A DNA stretch of 64,000 nt, taken from assembly GCA_023333565.1 (NCBI GenBank), contig JAJKFH010001679.1:744001-808000 (forward strand), given 5' to 3'. The position numbers and the translations under genes were made by a program. Below the pieces are notes generated by a model. The model was given only the letters and a program-made list of their open reading frames with translations, was not told where the DNA came from and ran no database searches. The stretch comes from Puffinus mauretanicus. Lineage: Eukaryota; Chordata; Aves; Procellariiformes; Procellariidae. This document shows, piece by piece, positions 63,346 to 64,000 of this stretch; positions within the stretch are counted from its first letter, which is position 1; every line of letters begins with the position of its first letter.

Positions 63346-64000
63346 CTATTTCTTAAAAAATATTAGTTGTTTACTTGTTCTAAAAAAAATCAGAGGCAGC
63401 GTCACAATCTGGGAATAGCTTTACCAGTTCACCAGCCCTCCTCGCAGCAGGAAGGAAAGGGTGGTGAGGGCAGATGCTAGTAGGAAAACATCTGGCACAA
63501 CACCTGGCAGGGCTACAGGGTGGGGATGTGGGTGGCTACGTCTTCCTGAAGGGGGCCTCAGCTCTCAAAAGACTGGAAAACACTTCACAGGACCGTGCAA
63601 ATGTCGTTTGACAGTAACAGCGCGACATAGTCTATGTAGAGTCTCCAAATAGCTGCTCACACCTCTTCTCTCTATCCTCTTGGCAAGGAGATCCAGATGC
63701 TGATTTCACCGAAGTCAGCAGATTTCACACTCCTTTTGCTGTTTCCTATGAAATGCAGTTTCTGTCTTTGTTTTTCTCTCTAATTAATTCTGCATCATCA
63801 AAACGTCCCTTTTGGCATTCCTGATTTTTAATGTTCTTAGATTTATATGGTCTGCAATGATAATCCTTAAAACTAAAGTGTATAGCTATTTATTTAATCC
63901 ATTTTTCTGCCTCCCTTCCTTTTCATCTGTGTAATATGATTCTCTCCCTCCTATTTTTTTCTGCAGGCTGCCAATGTCAAAACAAAGCTAGTCTTATTAC
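63346..64000. other. Apparently unique non-coding stretch to the window end
   Basis: No gene is recognisable; frames stay below 64 codons. The last 250 bases are AT-rich with pyrimidine runs. Confidence 0.55.

Noticed and set aside
62821..63497. Possible minus-strand LTR with a CAACAC 6-bp flank repeat (62815-62820 and 63498-63503) and AATAAA on the minus strand at 62987-62992.
   Set aside because: The interior contains a plus-strand CR1-like 3' end near 63285-63345, which would not belong in an LTR. With many TG/CA choices tried, a 6-base match can occur by chance.

Overview
The window is vertebrate nuclear DNA, almost certainly from a bird and probably a neoavian one. This rests on CR1 LINEs in several states of decay, on ERVL-type long terminal repeats (LTRs) of a kind I know from bird genomes, and on fossil MIR-like SINEs. 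I find no protein-coding exon, tRNA, rRNA, CRISPR array or bacterial-style operon. Host open frames reach at most 173 codons, show no recognisable domain and are about what chance gives in this much sequence. The window is therefore intergenic DNA or the inside of a large intron, with its content set by mobile-element insertion.

Layout. At 1-1245 lies a 5'-truncated CR1 on the minus strand, with a readable reverse transcriptase broken by one nonsense codon and an internal deletion. At 6931-8026 an older minus-strand LTR is split by a younger plus-strand LTR (7367-7862) with a perfect 5-bp target duplication; the two form a head-to-head inverted repeat. A CR1 3' end on the minus strand is at 12669-12919. 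A complete solo LTR (+) is at 14810-15962, and a related solo LTR (-) is 40 kb away at 55611-56751; both have exact 5-bp target duplications. MIR-like fossils lie near 18.2 and 26.1 kb. Between 30.8 and 41.7 kb there are at least four ancient CR1/L3-like LINE remnants, all on the minus strand. A CR1 ORF2 end plus 3' UTR (+) is at 49690-50133, a candidate third-family LTR at 61634-62117, and a small CR1-like 3' end near 63.3 kb. The remaining stretches are AT-leaning apparently unique sequence with a few simple repeats.

There is no gene set working together here. The functional content I can support is regulatory sequence brought in by the LTRs: promoter TATA boxes, a perfect CRE palindrome conserved in both nested LTR copies, and polyadenylation signals. 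No retroviral gag, pol or env sequence remains; every LTR is solitary.

Family names come from recognition by eye, and ends of the ancient copies are good to a few tens of bases at best. LTR ends with target duplications are exact.
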